The notes under the pieces are model-generated. The model worked only from the letters and a program-made list of their open reading frames with translations, was not told where the DNA came from and did not search any database. From contig JADJTK010000027.1 of assembly GCA_016711225.1 (NCBI GenBank), forward strand, positions 1 through 64,000: a DNA stretch of 64,000 nt. Direction: 5' to 3'. This DNA is from Opitutaceae bacterium (GTDB lineage: Bacteria; Verrucomicrobiota; Verrucomicrobiia; Opitutales; Opitutaceae). The stretch's first letter is position 1. Every line of letters begins with the position of its first letter. This document shows, in pieces, positions 48,282 to 57,893 of the stretch. The position numbers and the translations under genes were made by a program.

Positions 48282-49450
48282 GCGCTCACCTCCATCAGGG
48301 CCCGGCGCGGGGCGAGGTTGGGCCGGCTCCAGGCACGGCGCGTATTAAAGAGAATACCGATGACCAGGCCCATCAACACGAGGTTCGAACCGCCGTAGGA
48401 GATGAACGGCATCGACATGCCCTTGGTCGGGAACGATCCGGTCACCACCCCCAGATTGATGATCGCCTGCAACGCCAACAACAGCAGCGAACCGACCACC
48501 AACAGGTAACCGAAAAGATTGGGCGCCCGGCGCGCGTGCGCCAGCCCGGCCCCAAAGAGTCCGGCAAAGGCGACGACGGTGGCCAGCGTGTACCAGAGTC
48601 CGAGCTCCTCGCCCACGATCGCAAAGATGAAATCGGTATGCGCCTCGGGCAGGAAGGCCATCTGTTGGCGGCCGTTGCCCAGGCCGGCCCCGTCGAGCCC
48701 GCCGGAAGCGAAGGCCAGGATCGCCTGCCAGAGTTGATACGCACCGTCGGAGCGATTGCCTTCAACATCAAGGAAGGAGGTGATGCGCCCGAAGCGCACC
48801 GGGTCGTGCCAGACCGCCAGCGAGAAGACTCCGAGGCCGGCCAACACGGTGGGCACCATGTAACGCAGGCGCACCCCGGCCAGGAAGAGCATGATGAAAC
48901 CGACCGCCCCCGTGAGCGCGGTGGTGCCGAAATCCGGCTCGGCGATGATCAACAGGCAGAACAGCCCGATGCCCCCGCAGGGAATGAGAAAACCACGCTT
49001 GAAGCTGGGCATGTGCCGCTGGTTGATCCCGCAGTAGTGGGCGAGGGCAAAGACCATCGCGATCTTGCCGAACTCCGAAGGCTGGATGCGGGAGAACCCC
49101 AGGTCCACCCAGCGGCGCGCCCCGTTTACGGTTACGCCCACATGCGGGATCAGCACCGCGAACAGCGCCGCCAACGCGACCCCGGCGAGGATCCAGGCGT
49201 AGCGGCGGAAATACTCCAGATCGAGGCGGCTCACCAGCCAGCCGGCGGCCACCGCCGCGCCGAGCCAAATCACTTGGCGCTTGAGGAAAAAGTACGGATC
49301 GGCCCGCAATCCCGCGGTACTGCTGAAGAGGATCGTCAGCCCGAGCACCGACAGCGCCAGGGCGCAGATCAGCACGATCCACACCGGCTGAAACAGCGCG
49401 GGGGCGCGCGGCGGAGCGGTCTCCGAGGAGAGGGATTGAGCGGTGGTCAC
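48278..49450 (-). CDS. ftsW: Lipid II polymerase FtsW
   Basis: This SEDS-family glycosyltransferase polymerises lipid II at the septum. About ten membrane helices are visible in 390 residues, with family motifs: GARRWVDLGFSRIQPSEFGK, AEPDFGTTALTG, GLGNGRQQMAFLPEAHTDFI (with the catalytic Asp), FAIVGEELG and the C-terminal GMSMPFISYGGSNLVLMG. FtsW is preferred over RodA because of its place among the division genes. It follows the LysM gene by about 24 bases and overlaps murG by four. Confidence 0.93.
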   Translation of the reverse strand: MTTAQSLSSETAPPRAPALFQPVWIVLICALALSVLGLTILFSSTAGLRADPYFFLKRQVIWLGAAVAAGWLVSRLDLEYFRRYAWILAGVALAALFAVLIPHVGVTVNGARRWVDLGFSRIQPSEFGKIAMVFALAHYCGINQRHMPSFKRGFLIPCGGIGLFCLLIIAEPDFGTTALTGAVGFIMLFLAGVRLRYMVPTVLAGLGVFSLAVWHDPVRFGRITSFLDVEGNRSDGAYQLWQAILAFASGGLDGAGLGNGRQQMAFLPEAHTDFIFAIVGEELGLWYTLATVVAFAGLFGAGLAHARRAPNLFGYLLVVGSLLLLALQAIINLGVVTGSFPTKGMSMPFISYGGSNLVLMGLVIGILFNTRRAWSRPNLAPRRALMEVSA

Positions 49451-49474
49451 GGGTGAGCGGGAGAAGATGGCCGA

Positions 49475-50566
49475 TCAGTCGATCTGCGGGGCGGGCACGG
49501 CCGGGGGCGGCTCGTCCACAGGAACCACCGGAGCATCCGCGTCGCCCGCGGGCGGGAGGACGTCGGGCACGGCAGGGGCAGGCTCGATCATGGCGGGCGG
49601 GGGCTCGACCGGAGCCGGGGTGCGGGGGAGCTCGGGCACCAGCGACGGGGCGGGCTTGGCCGCGGCGGCAGCACCGGCACCAGGAATGGTGAGCAACTGG
49701 CCGATACGAATTTTGCGCGGATCGGTGAGCTGGTTGGCGCGGGCGAGTTCGCCCACGCTGATCCCATATTTGCGCGCGATCGATTCGGCACTCTCGCCCT
49801 GGCCGACGGTGTGCACGCCGGGAACGGCGGATGCCTTGGACGGCCCGGAGACGGCGCCGGGGGCGGCCGCCGGCGGCGGGGCCGCCGGGGCGCGGGAGGC
49901 GACAGCCGCTCCGTTGCCCGGCACCTGGAGGAGCTGGCCGATCTTGAGATTGTCGTTTGACAGGCCGTTTAGGATACGCAGGGCCTTGGCGTTCGTGTGG
50001 TGCCGTGAGGCGATCTTGGAGAGCGTGTCGCCGGACTTCACCGTGTAGGTACCAGCAGCGATGGCCGCGGAGGGCTCGGCGGCAGCCGGCCCGGAGGAAA
50101 GGTCGCCGGCGGCGGCCTTCGCCGCCTTGTTGGGGATCACCAGCTTCTGGCCGGGGCGCAGGGTGGCGTTCTTGGCGGTATTGTTCGCCGCGGTGAGCTC
50201 CGCCACCGTGATGCCGTTCTTGCGGGCGATGAGGGCGAAGCTGTCGCCCTTCACCACCGTATAGGTACGCGCAGGCTGGACCTCGGCGGCCTCCGGAGTA
50301 CCCGGCCGGGTCGGGGCGTACCGGTCGCCGGCCGGCGGCGGAGTCTGGGCGAAGGGCAGGCGCAGCCCGATGGGAGCAAGTTCGGCAGCACCGGGCTCGA
50401 GCTCGCCGGCGGAAACCGGCGGGGCGGCCGGGGCGGCGGGCGCCGGGGCGGTCGCGGCGACCGGTTCGGACCGGGCCGTGGTGGACTTGCAGCCCGGCTG
50501 GGCGATGAGGAAATAGGCGACAACGTGGATTCCCACGACAACACCGAGCACTTTGAGGATATTCAT
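49475..50566 (-). CDS. Exported triple-LysM peptidoglycan-binding protein
   Basis: An N-terminal helix (MNILKVLGVVVGIHVVAYFLIA, then QPGCKS, a possible lipobox-like Cys) is followed by a Pro/Ala-rich linker and three LysM domains: TYTVVKGDSFALIARKNGIT, TYTVKSGDTLSKIASRHHTN and VHTVGQGESAESIARKYGIS, each ending with GQ.L.IP. The tail is Pro-rich. LysM domains bind GlcNAc in peptidoglycan. There is no catalytic domain, so a role as a cell-wall or septal anchor is likely. The start at 50566 is chosen because it opens the membrane segment; the in-frame extension upstream is a shadow of murD. Its place between murD and ftsW suggests a role in division or wall synthesis. Confidence 0.85.
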   Translation of the reverse strand: MNILKVLGVVVGIHVVAYFLIAQPGCKSTTARSEPVAATAPAPAAPAAPPVSAGELEPGAAELAPIGLRLPFAQTPPPAGDRYAPTRPGTPEAAEVQPARTYTVVKGDSFALIARKNGITVAELTAANNTAKNATLRPGQKLVIPNKAAKAAAGDLSSGPAAAEPSAAIAAGTYTVKSGDTLSKIASRHHTNAKALRILNGLSNDNLKIGQLLQVPGNGAAVASRAPAAPPPAAAPGAVSGPSKASAVPGVHTVGQGESAESIARKYGISVGELARANQLTDPRKIRIGQLLTIPGAGAAAAAKPAPSLVPELPRTPAPVEPPPAMIEPAPAVPDVLPPAGDADAPVVPVDEPPPAVPAPQID

Positions 50567-50594
50567 GACGGGAAGACGAGAGGTTGACTGATGA

Positions 50595-51896
50595 TCAGGC
50601 GGTGGCACCCACCGGACGGCGGGCGGCGGCGAGCTCGCGGACAACGGCCTCGAAGCGGTCGCCGCGGTCCTCGTAATTGCGGAACATGTCGAAGCTGGCG
50701 AAAGCTGGGCTGAGCACGACGTGGTCGCCGGGCCGGGCTTGCGCCGCCCCGCGACGCACGGCCTCGGGCAGGGTGGCGCAGAGGGTGTGGGGCACCCCGG
50801 CGGCAGCCGCCCCGGCGGCGAGCTCCCCGGCGGTCTCGCCGATGAGCAGCAGATGGGCGACACGGCCGCGCAGCGAAGTCGCAAAGGCACGGATATCGCC
50901 GCCCTTGGCCCGCCCGCCGGCGATGAGCAACACGGGGCGCTCGAAGCGCCGCAGCGCGCCGTGCACGGCGTGGAAGTTGGTCGCCTTGGAGTCGTTCCAA
51001 TAGCCCACTCCGTCGACGTCGGCGACGTGCGCGAGGCGGTGGCGGCCGAGCGTGAACGTGCGCGAGGCGGCGATCAGCGCGGCCTCGGCTAGGCCGGCCG
51101 AGTGCCACCAGGCCTCGGCGAGCACGAAGTTTTCCCGCTGCGGATACTCGGCGAAGACCGTGCCGGCCAGGCGCGGGTCGGGCAGCAACCCCTCAGTGGG
51201 CACGCAGGCCTCGGGCGGCAACGCGCGGCCGAGGCGCACCGCCCAGGCGGCCACGGAAGTGCCGACCCAGAACCGGCCGCTGGGCGTGCGGTGCACCAAA
51301 CGCAACTTCGCGTCGAAGTAGGCACCCATGCCCAGATGCCGTTCGAGATGATCCTCGGCGAGGTTGGTCCACAGGGTCGCCTCGGCGCGGAAATGCCGGA
51401 AGGTCTCGGCTTGGAAGGAGCTGACCTCACAGACGGCGACCGTCTCCGCGGTATGCGCGGCGGACGCGGCCCTGGAAAAGGAGTGGCCGACGTTGCCCAC
51501 GGCGAACGCCGGAACACCTGCGGTGCGCAGCGCGTGAGTCAGGAACTCGGTGAGGGTGGTTTTGCCATTGGTACCGGTGATGGCGACGATGCGCCCGTGC
51601 CAGAACTGGGCGGCGAAATCGAGCTCGCCCAGACAAATGCAACCGGCGGCTTGAGCCGCCACCAGCCACGGATGATCGGACGCGAAGCCGGGGCTGAAGA
51701 CCACGAGGGAGTGGCCGGCCGCCTCGGCCGAGGTAAAGTCCGCGCGCCCCAGTCCGGCCTTACGGTCGTAGACCACTGCCTGAGCCCCGAGCCCCCGCAC
51801 GAGCTCCACCACGCCCTCCCCGCTCACGCCCGCGCCAAACACCGCGACCGGGCGGTCCAGGAGCGGGCGAAGGAAATCGGGGACGAGGGGCGACAT
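50595..51896 (-). CDS. murD: UDP-MurNAc-L-alanine:D-glutamate ligase
   Basis: It adds D-glutamate to UDP-MurNAc-L-Ala with ATP. Visible: VAVFGAGVSGEGVV (nucleotide fold), the ATP loop AITGTNGKTTLTEFLTHAL, CEVSSFQAETF, NLAEDHLERH and the C-terminal domain signatures NDSKATNFHAV and VLLIAGGRAKGGD, then SPAFASFDMFRNYEDRG, a typical family ending. Length 433 is normal. It begins three bases after the mraY stop and precedes the LysM gene by 28 bases. Confidence 0.95.
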   Translation of the reverse strand: MSPLVPDFLRPLLDRPVAVFGAGVSGEGVVELVRGLGAQAVVYDRKAGLGRADFTSAEAAGHSLVVFSPGFASDHPWLVAAQAAGCICLGELDFAAQFWHGRIVAITGTNGKTTLTEFLTHALRTAGVPAFAVGNVGHSFSRAASAAHTAETVAVCEVSSFQAETFRHFRAEATLWTNLAEDHLERHLGMGAYFDAKLRLVHRTPSGRFWVGTSVAAWAVRLGRALPPEACVPTEGLLPDPRLAGTVFAEYPQRENFVLAEAWWHSAGLAEAALIAASRTFTLGRHRLAHVADVDGVGYWNDSKATNFHAVHGALRRFERPVLLIAGGRAKGGDIRAFATSLRGRVAHLLLIGETAGELAAGAAAAGVPHTLCATLPEAVRRGAAQARPGDHVVLSPAFASFDMFRNYEDRGDRFEAVVRELAAARRPVGATA

Positions 51897-51899
51897 GGT

Positions 51900-53012
51900 T
51901 CAGCGGAGTTTCAACGTGGCCAATCCGGCCAAGGCGCAAACCAGAGAGAGAATCCAGAAACGGGCGACGACCTTGGTTTCCGGCCAGCCGAGCTTCTGGA
52001 AATGATGATGGATGGGGGCCATCTTGAAGAAGCGCTTGCCCACCCCGTCGGGACCCTTGGTGGCCTTGAAATAGCCCACCTGGATGATGACCGAGAGCGC
52101 CTCGGCCACGAAGACCCCGCCCACGATGGCCAGCGTCACCGGTTGGTGGACCATGAAGGCCATGATGCCGATCAGTCCGCCGAGGGCGAGCGAACCCGTG
52201 TCGCCCATGAAGATCTCGGCCGGATGGGAGTTGTACCAAAGAAACGAGATGCACGCGCCGATTAGCGCCCCACAGACCACCGTGAGCTCGCCCACCCCGG
52301 GCACATGGCTGATGAGCAGGTAGCCGGAGAGGATCGCGTGGCCGGCCGCGTAGGCCATGATGCCGTACACCAGCACCACGGTGATGGTGCAGCCGGTGGC
52401 CAGGCCGTCCAGGCCGTCGGTGAGGTTGATCGCATTGGAGAAGCCGACCACCCAGAGGAACATCAGCACGAAGAGCAGCGCCACCGGCATGCCCACCAGC
52501 ACCGGGGTCTTCACGAACGGCAGCCACAGCTCGCGGATCTTGTTGGCACTCTGCGGATGCAGCACGAGCGCCACCAACGCCACCGCGGTGATCAGCGTCT
52601 GCCAGGTCATCTTTTCGGCGGAGGAGATGCCCGCCTTGCTTTTGTGAACGACCTTCAGGTAGTCGTCGCGAAAGCCCACGGCCGTGAGCGCCGAGTAGAC
52701 GAAGAGCGCCACCAGCACCCAAACGTTGGGTTCAGCCCAGAGGAGCGAAGCGAGCACCACCGAGCCGGAGATGAGCAGCCCACCCATCGTCGGGGTGTTC
52801 TGCTTATCGAAACGATGGGCGAGATCGCCGGTGCGCGGATCGGGGCAGTTCTCGCCGAACTTGAGCCGGCGCAGGCGGGCGATCAACCAGGGGCCGATGA
52901 CAAAGCCGATCAGCAGCGCGGTGACGGCGGCGCACAAGGTGCGCACCGTGCTGAACCCGAGCAGACGCAACGGGCCGTAGACGGATTCGTACTTGGCGAG
53001 AAGGGAGAGCAT
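51900..53012 (-). CDS. mraY: Phospho-MurNAc-pentapeptide transferase MraY
   Basis: This integral membrane enzyme makes lipid I from UDP-MurNAc-pentapeptide and undecaprenyl phosphate. About ten membrane helices and the diagnostic loops are visible: QNTPTMGGLLI-type (NTPTMGGLLISGSV), the Asp-rich RDDYLKVVHK, NLTDGLDGLATG, and MAPIHHHFQKLGWPETKVV with the HHH motif. Length 370 is standard. It lies three bases from both murF and murD. Confidence 0.95.
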   Translation of the reverse strand: MLSLLAKYESVYGPLRLLGFSTVRTLCAAVTALLIGFVIGPWLIARLRRLKFGENCPDPRTGDLAHRFDKQNTPTMGGLLISGSVVLASLLWAEPNVWVLVALFVYSALTAVGFRDDYLKVVHKSKAGISSAEKMTWQTLITAVALVALVLHPQSANKIRELWLPFVKTPVLVGMPVALLFVLMFLWVVGFSNAINLTDGLDGLATGCTITVVLVYGIMAYAAGHAILSGYLLISHVPGVGELTVVCGALIGACISFLWYNSHPAEIFMGDTGSLALGGLIGIMAFMVHQPVTLAIVGGVFVAEALSVIIQVGYFKATKGPDGVGKRFFKMAPIHHHFQKLGWPETKVVARFWILSLVCALAGLATLKLR

Positions 53013-53015
53013 GGC

Positions 53016-54413
53016 TCAGTGGGCCGCCGCCGGAGCGGCCGCGTCGACAAAAAGGGTTTCCAGCTGGAAGCGCCGGCTGCCTTTCACGAACACCGCACCC
53101 TGGAACTGCGCCAAGTGCGCGCGGATCGCGTCCAGTCCATCGGCAGTGCGCACCTGCGAGCGGGTATTGCCAGCGGCGAGCATGCCCTCGGCCACGGCCG
53201 CCGCATGCGGGCCCACCGCGAAGACGAGGTCGCCGTCGCGCATCCGCAGCCCCGCCCCGAGACGGCGGTGGTAGTCGGCCGCGTCGGCGCCGAGCTCCTC
53301 CATGCCGCCAAGCACAAACAGCCGCGGCAAGGCGGCCGGGGCGAGCTGCTGGAAAACGGCGAGCGCGTCGGCCATCGAGGCGGGGTTGGCGTTGTAGCAG
53401 TCGAGGTACACGTGCTGGGCCCCGATCTGGCGCAGTTCGCCGCGCAACCGGGCGGGCGTCCAGCCGGACAGGCGCTGTTGAAGCGCGAAATCGTCAACCC
53501 CGAGCGCGGAGGCCATGAGCAGCGCGAGCACGGCGTTCTGGGCCATACCGTCGGAGACGCGCCGCAGCCGGAAACGCCGCGAGTGCCCGCCGTTGCGCAG
53601 CACCAACTCGGTGTGCTCAGCCCCATGCAACACGGTGTAACCAAAGAACTGGCCGCGCTCGGCGCCCGCCTCGGGCTCCTCGCCCGCCGGCACCGCCACG
53701 CAAACATCGGCGGCGAGATGGCGGAAGGGCGCGTGCTGCCAGGCCGACCACGGGAAGACGGCCAAACCGCCCGGCGGCAGCCAGCGCAGCAGTTCGCACT
53801 TCTCGTGCGCGATCGTCTCAATCGACCCGAGCCGCTCGAGATGCGCCGGGGCCACCAGCGTGACCAGCGCGCAATCGGGCTGGACCATCGCGGCGAGTCC
53901 GCGCATTTCCCCGGGCATGTTGATGCCGGCCTCGACCACCGCGTAGCGGGTCACCCCCGGCTCCAGGCGCAGCAAGGTGAGCGGCACGCCCAGGTGATTG
54001 TTGAGATTGCCCTCGGTGGCCAGCACCGCCGGGGCCTCGCCGAGCAGGCGCGCAAGCAGATCCTTGGTGGAGGTCTTGCCCGCGCTGCCGCTGATGCCGA
54101 TGGCCTTCACGCCGGAGCTTTGGCGATGCAGCCGCGCGATCTGCTGCAGGGCCCCCAGCGGATCAGGCACCACCAACTGGGGCAGCTCGACTCCGTCGAC
54201 CGGATGCGCCACGAGCGCCGCGGCGGCGCCGGCGGCCGCGGCCGCCGCCAGGAAGTCATGTCCGTCGCGGGCCTCCGTGCGCAGGGCCACAAAGACCTGC
54301 CCCGGCTGCAGCGTACGCGAGTCGGGGTTGAAGCCGCGGATGAGGGCGGCCGGCAGCGAGGTCCAACGACCTTGGGTCCAAGCGGCGAGTCGATCTGGCG
54401 GGAACAACGGCAC
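53016..54413 (-). CDS. murF: UDP-MurNAc-tripeptide:D-Ala-D-Ala ligase
   Basis: It adds the D-Ala-D-Ala dipeptide made by Ddl to complete the precursor pentapeptide. The N-terminal substrate domain holds NPDSRTLQPGQVFVAL, the ATP loop is AIGISGSAGKTSTKDLLARLL (Ala-Gly where many MurF have Asn-Gly), then NLNNHLGVPLTLLRLE, EAGINMPGEMRGLA and the C-terminal YLDCYNANPASMADALAVFQ. Length 465 fits. The gap from murE is about 71 bases, the widest in this part of the cluster. Confidence 0.92.
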   Translation of the reverse strand: MPLFPPDRLAAWTQGRWTSLPAALIRGFNPDSRTLQPGQVFVALRTEARDGHDFLAAAAAAGAAAALVAHPVDGVELPQLVVPDPLGALQQIARLHRQSSGVKAIGISGSAGKTSTKDLLARLLGEAPAVLATEGNLNNHLGVPLTLLRLEPGVTRYAVVEAGINMPGEMRGLAAMVQPDCALVTLVAPAHLERLGSIETIAHEKCELLRWLPPGGLAVFPWSAWQHAPFRHLAADVCVAVPAGEEPEAGAERGQFFGYTVLHGAEHTELVLRNGGHSRRFRLRRVSDGMAQNAVLALLMASALGVDDFALQQRLSGWTPARLRGELRQIGAQHVYLDCYNANPASMADALAVFQQLAPAALPRLFVLGGMEELGADAADYHRRLGAGLRMRDGDLVFAVGPHAAAVAEGMLAAGNTRSQVRTADGLDAIRAHLAQFQGAVFVKGSRRFQLETLFVDAAAPAAAH

Positions 54414-54484
54414 GGGAAAAGGCGAAGGCGCGGGACACAGGCCAAGGCCGGTCGCGCGCGGGTGGACGGTGGAAGTATCCTCTC

Positions 54485-56079
54485 TTAGGGTTTGAGCTGT
54501 TTGACGCCGATGAGCTCGCGCACGACTTGGCGGTCGTCGAACGGGATCACGGTGTCGGCGAATTCCTGGAAAGTCTCGTGGCCCTTGCCGGCGATGAGCA
54601 GCGAGTCGCCCGGGCGGGCGGCGTCGAGGGCGAGCGAAATGGCGCGGCGGCGGTCGTCGACGAAGGTAACCTTGTCCGGGGCGGTAACCCCGGCGCGCAT
54701 GTCGGTGAAGATCTGAGACAGGGCCTCGGCGCGCGGGTTGTCGGCGGTGGCCCAGGCGAAATCGGCGACCTCCTGCACGGCGGCGGTCATGAGCGGACGC
54801 TTGGAGCGGTCGCGGTTGCCGCCGCAGCCGAAGACGACCAGCAGGCGGCCGGGTGTGATGGCGCGCAGCATACCGAGGGCGTTGCGCAGGGCATCGTCGG
54901 TATGGGCGTAGTCGACGAGCACGTTGAAGGCCTGCCCGGCCTCGATGCGCTCCATGCGGCCGGCCGGCGCGCGGAAGCTGGCGAGGGCGGCGACGGCCTC
55001 GCCGAGATTGCGGCCCACCGCATGCAGCGTGGCGAAGGCGGCGAGAAGGTTGCTGACGTTGTAGCGGCCGATGAGCGGGCTCATCACCGTGAGCTCGCCA
55101 CCAGGATACACCAAGCGGAAGGCGGTGCCCTTGAAGCCGAGCTCGATGGCCTCGGCACGCACCTGCGCCTCCGGGCTTTCGCCGAAGGTGACCAGCTCCA
55201 CGCCCGCCGGGAGGTCGGCCGCCAGGCGCCGGCCGTAGGGATCGTCGAGATTGATCACAGCCTTCTTCGGCATCACGCCAACCTCGCCGTTGAACAGGCG
55301 GGTCTTGACCGCGAAATAGGCCTCGAGGGTCTTGTGGTAGTCGAGATGGTCGCGGGTGAGGTTGGTGAAGACGGCCACCGAGAACTCCATGCCCTGGACA
55401 CGCTGCTGGTCGATACCGTGGAGCTCACCTCCATCACCGCCTCGGCACAGCCGGCGGTGCGCATCTGCGCGAGCATGCCGTAGATGTCGAGTGATTCGGG
55501 CGTGGTCTTGAACGACGGCACGGTGCGTTGGCCCAAGTCGTAGCTGACGGTGCCCAGCATACCCACCCGGCGCGCGCCGGCGCCGGAGAGGAAGTGGCGC
55601 AGCAGGTGGGCGACGGTGGTCTTGCCGTTGGTGCCGGTGACGCCGATCACGCGCATGTCGGCATCGGGGGCGCGGAAATACCGGCGGGAGACCACCGCGA
55701 GCGAGGCGCGCGCATCCGCCACCTGGATGAAGGTCACCTTGGAGTGGGCCACGGGGGGCAGCGTGGTGGCCACCACCGCCACGGCTCCGCGCTGGATGGC
55801 CTCGTCGATGAACCGGGCGCCGTCGGAACGCAGGCCGGGCAAGGCGAAGAAGAGATTGCCCGGAGCTACCCGCCGGCTGTCCATCACGATGCCCGAGATC
55901 GGGCGGTCGAGCGTGCCGCGGACGGCCAGGGTCTCACCGGCGGGGAAAAGTTCGGAGAGTTTCACGGCGGATTTGAAGATGCGGGCGGAAGGAGCAGCGC
56001 CACCGCCGGCCGCACCGCGGAAGCGGTGGACACGGAAGGCCTGCACGAGTTCGTGATTGTGGGTAAGATAGCCGATCAT
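54485..56079 (-). CDS. murE: UDP-MurNAc-tripeptide synthetase MurE, meso-diaminopimelate type (one single-base frame break)
   Basis: It adds the third amino acid to UDP-MurNAc-L-Ala-D-Glu. The N-terminal part (from 56079) holds DSRRVAPGNLFFALPG, the ATP loop VIGVTGTNGKTTVAHLL and TTPESLDIYGML, then EAVMEVSS. There the frame breaks at about 55418-55421; the continuation in the other frame is HGIDQQRVQGMEFSVAVFTN, as expected of MurE. One missing base, consistent with a lost C in TCC(C)AC, restores about 530 residues. The C-terminal half has DNPRAEAL, the DNPR motif that marks meso-diaminopimelate specificity. MurE is essential, so a sequence error is the likely cause. The start overlaps ftsI by four bases. 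Confidence 0.9.
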
Positions 56080-57890
56080 CGGACGAGTCCAGTCATGGCG
56101 ACCACCGGACGCGGCACCGGGGCGTCGGCGGGTTGGATACCGAGGTAGGGAATGAGTTGTTCGCCGATCCGCTTGAACGACGGGGCAGCAACGGTGCCGC
56201 CGTAGGCGGGGCCGCCGGTGGGCAAATGGCCGTCGTTGACGACGACCGTGATCTGGACCTGGGGACGGTTGGCGGGAAAAAAGCCGACGAAGGAGCCGAT
56301 GTGGTGCCGCTCGGAGTAGCGCCCGTCGATGATCTTCTGGGTGGTGCCGGTCTTGCCGGCCACCTGGTAGCCTTCGATGGCGGCGGCCTTGCCGGTGCCC
56401 TCGGCGCTGGCGGCTTCGACGAGCAGGCCGGCCATGGTGGTGGCAGTCTGGCGGGTGACCACCCGGCGCTTAGGCAGCGGCTGGAACACCGCGACCTGCC
56501 GGCCGAGGTTGTCGCGGATCTCGCGGATCACCCACGGGCGCACGAGCACCCCACCACTGGCGACGACGCCCATGGCGCAATGCACCTGCATCGGGGTGGC
56601 GGAAATGGAGTGGCCCATAGGTAGGCGCGTGATGGTGAGCCCGTCCCACTTGGCCACCGGATGGAGCACCCCGGAAACTTCACCACCGAGCGGATATCCG
56701 GTTTCGAGGCCAAAGCCGAAGGCCCGGGCGTAGTCGTGGAGCCGCTCGGCGCCAAGGAGCACGCCCAGGTGCGCCGCGCCGCGGTTGGAGGACTTGCCCA
56801 CGATCTCGGCAACGCTGAGCCGGCCGTACGGATGGGAGTCGCGCGGCAGCGAGCGGGGTTTGCCCGCGTACTCGATACTGGTGAGGCTGCAGTCGAACAC
56901 ACTCTGGGGAGTGACCAAGCCCTCGTTGAGCGCGCCGGCGGAGGCCACGATCTTGAAGGTCGAACCGGGCTCGTACACGTCGGTGACCGCGATATTGCGC
57001 TGGGAGGCGAGCGGCGCGGTGTTGAAACGGTTCAGGTCGAAAGTCGGCCAGTTGGCCAGGGCGAGGATCGCGCCTGTGGTGGGGTCGCTGACGATGATCG
57101 TGGCGCTCTCGGGCTGGTACTTCTTGGCGAGCGCCTCGATCTCCTCCTCGACGATGTGCTGCACGAACATGTCGAGCGTGAGCACGACGTCGTAGCCGTC
57201 GGTGGCCGGGATCTCGCGGCTGCGGAACTGGGCCAGCTCATGGCGCCGGCCGTCGCGCTCGGACTCGCGCCAACCGGCCTGCCCGCGCAGATAGAAGTCG
57301 AGGTGGCGCTCGATGCCGGTGACCGGGGAGTCCTCCTTGTTGATATACCCGAGGATGTGCGCGGCGAGCGTGCCGCCCGGGTACACGCGACGATAGTGGC
57401 GCACGCCGTAGATGCCCTTGATGCCCAAGGTCTGGATGCGCAGGTAGGCGGACTCCTCGACCTCCTCGCTCAGCTTCACCCAACGGATGGGGCGACCCTG
57501 CGCGGCGGCGTCGACACCTTCCCCACCCGCCTCCTGCGGGGTGGCGAAACGGCGGTGCAAGAGCGGCTCGATCTGGGCGAGCGGCACGCCGAGTTCGCGG
57601 GCCAGCTCGGGCCATTTGCGCTCGTCCTCCTTGCGCAGGTCCTGGGGATCGGCGCCCAGCTCGATGAGATTGCGGCTGGTGGCGAGGCGGTTGCCCCGCA
57701 CGTCGAGGATGTCGCCGCGGCGGGCCAGCTCGACGGTCGTCTGCTTACGCGCCTTGTCGAGGAAGGAGATGTAAGTGTCGCGCTCCAGCCAATGCAGCCA
57801 CACCAGCCGGCCGCCGAGCGCGGCAAAGCAGGCGAAGATCGCGACGCTGAGCGCGACCAGGCGGGCATTGGAGGCGAAACCTTTGCGCAT
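56076..57890 (-). CDS. ftsI: Peptidoglycan D,D-transpeptidase FtsI (class B penicillin-binding protein)
   Basis: It crosslinks septal peptidoglycan. One N-terminal membrane helix (about 8-28) is followed by the non-catalytic dimerisation domain (GGTLAAHILGYINKEDSPVTG) and the transpeptidase domain with the acyl-enzyme Ser310 in YEPGSTFKIVAS (STFK), KSSNRGAAHLG (SxN) and GKTGTTQK (KTGT). All three catalytic motifs are intact in 604 residues. It follows the FtsL-like gene by three bases. Confidence 0.93.
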   Translation of the reverse strand: MRKGFASNARLVALSVAIFACFAALGGRLVWLHWLERDTYISFLDKARKQTTVELARRGDILDVRGNRLATSRNLIELGADPQDLRKEDERKWPELARELGVPLAQIEPLLHRRFATPQEAGGEGVDAAAQGRPIRWVKLSEEVEESAYLRIQTLGIKGIYGVRHYRRVYPGGTLAAHILGYINKEDSPVTGIERHLDFYLRGQAGWRESERDGRRHELAQFRSREIPATDGYDVVLTLDMFVQHIVEEEIEALAKKYQPESATIIVSDPTTGAILALANWPTFDLNRFNTAPLASQRNIAVTDVYEPGSTFKIVASAGALNEGLVTPQSVFDCSLTSIEYAGKPRSLPRDSHPYGRLSVAEIVGKSSNRGAAHLGVLLGAERLHDYARAFGFGLETGYPLGGEVSGVLHPVAKWDGLTITRLPMGHSISATPMQVHCAMGVVASGGVLVRPWVIREIRDNLGRQVAVFQPLPKRRVVTRQTATTMAGLLVEAASAEGTGKAAAIEGYQVAGKTGTTQKIIDGRYSERHHIGSFVGFFPANRPQVQITVVVNDGHLPTGGPAYGGTVAAPSFKRIGEQLIPYLGIQPADAPVPRPVVAMTGLVR

Positions 57891-57893
57891 CGC

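Noticed and set aside
52305..54488. 727-codon plus-strand open frame opposite mraY and murF
   Set aside because: Both real genes below it are unmistakable; the plus-strand product is His/Arg/Gln-rich without domains.
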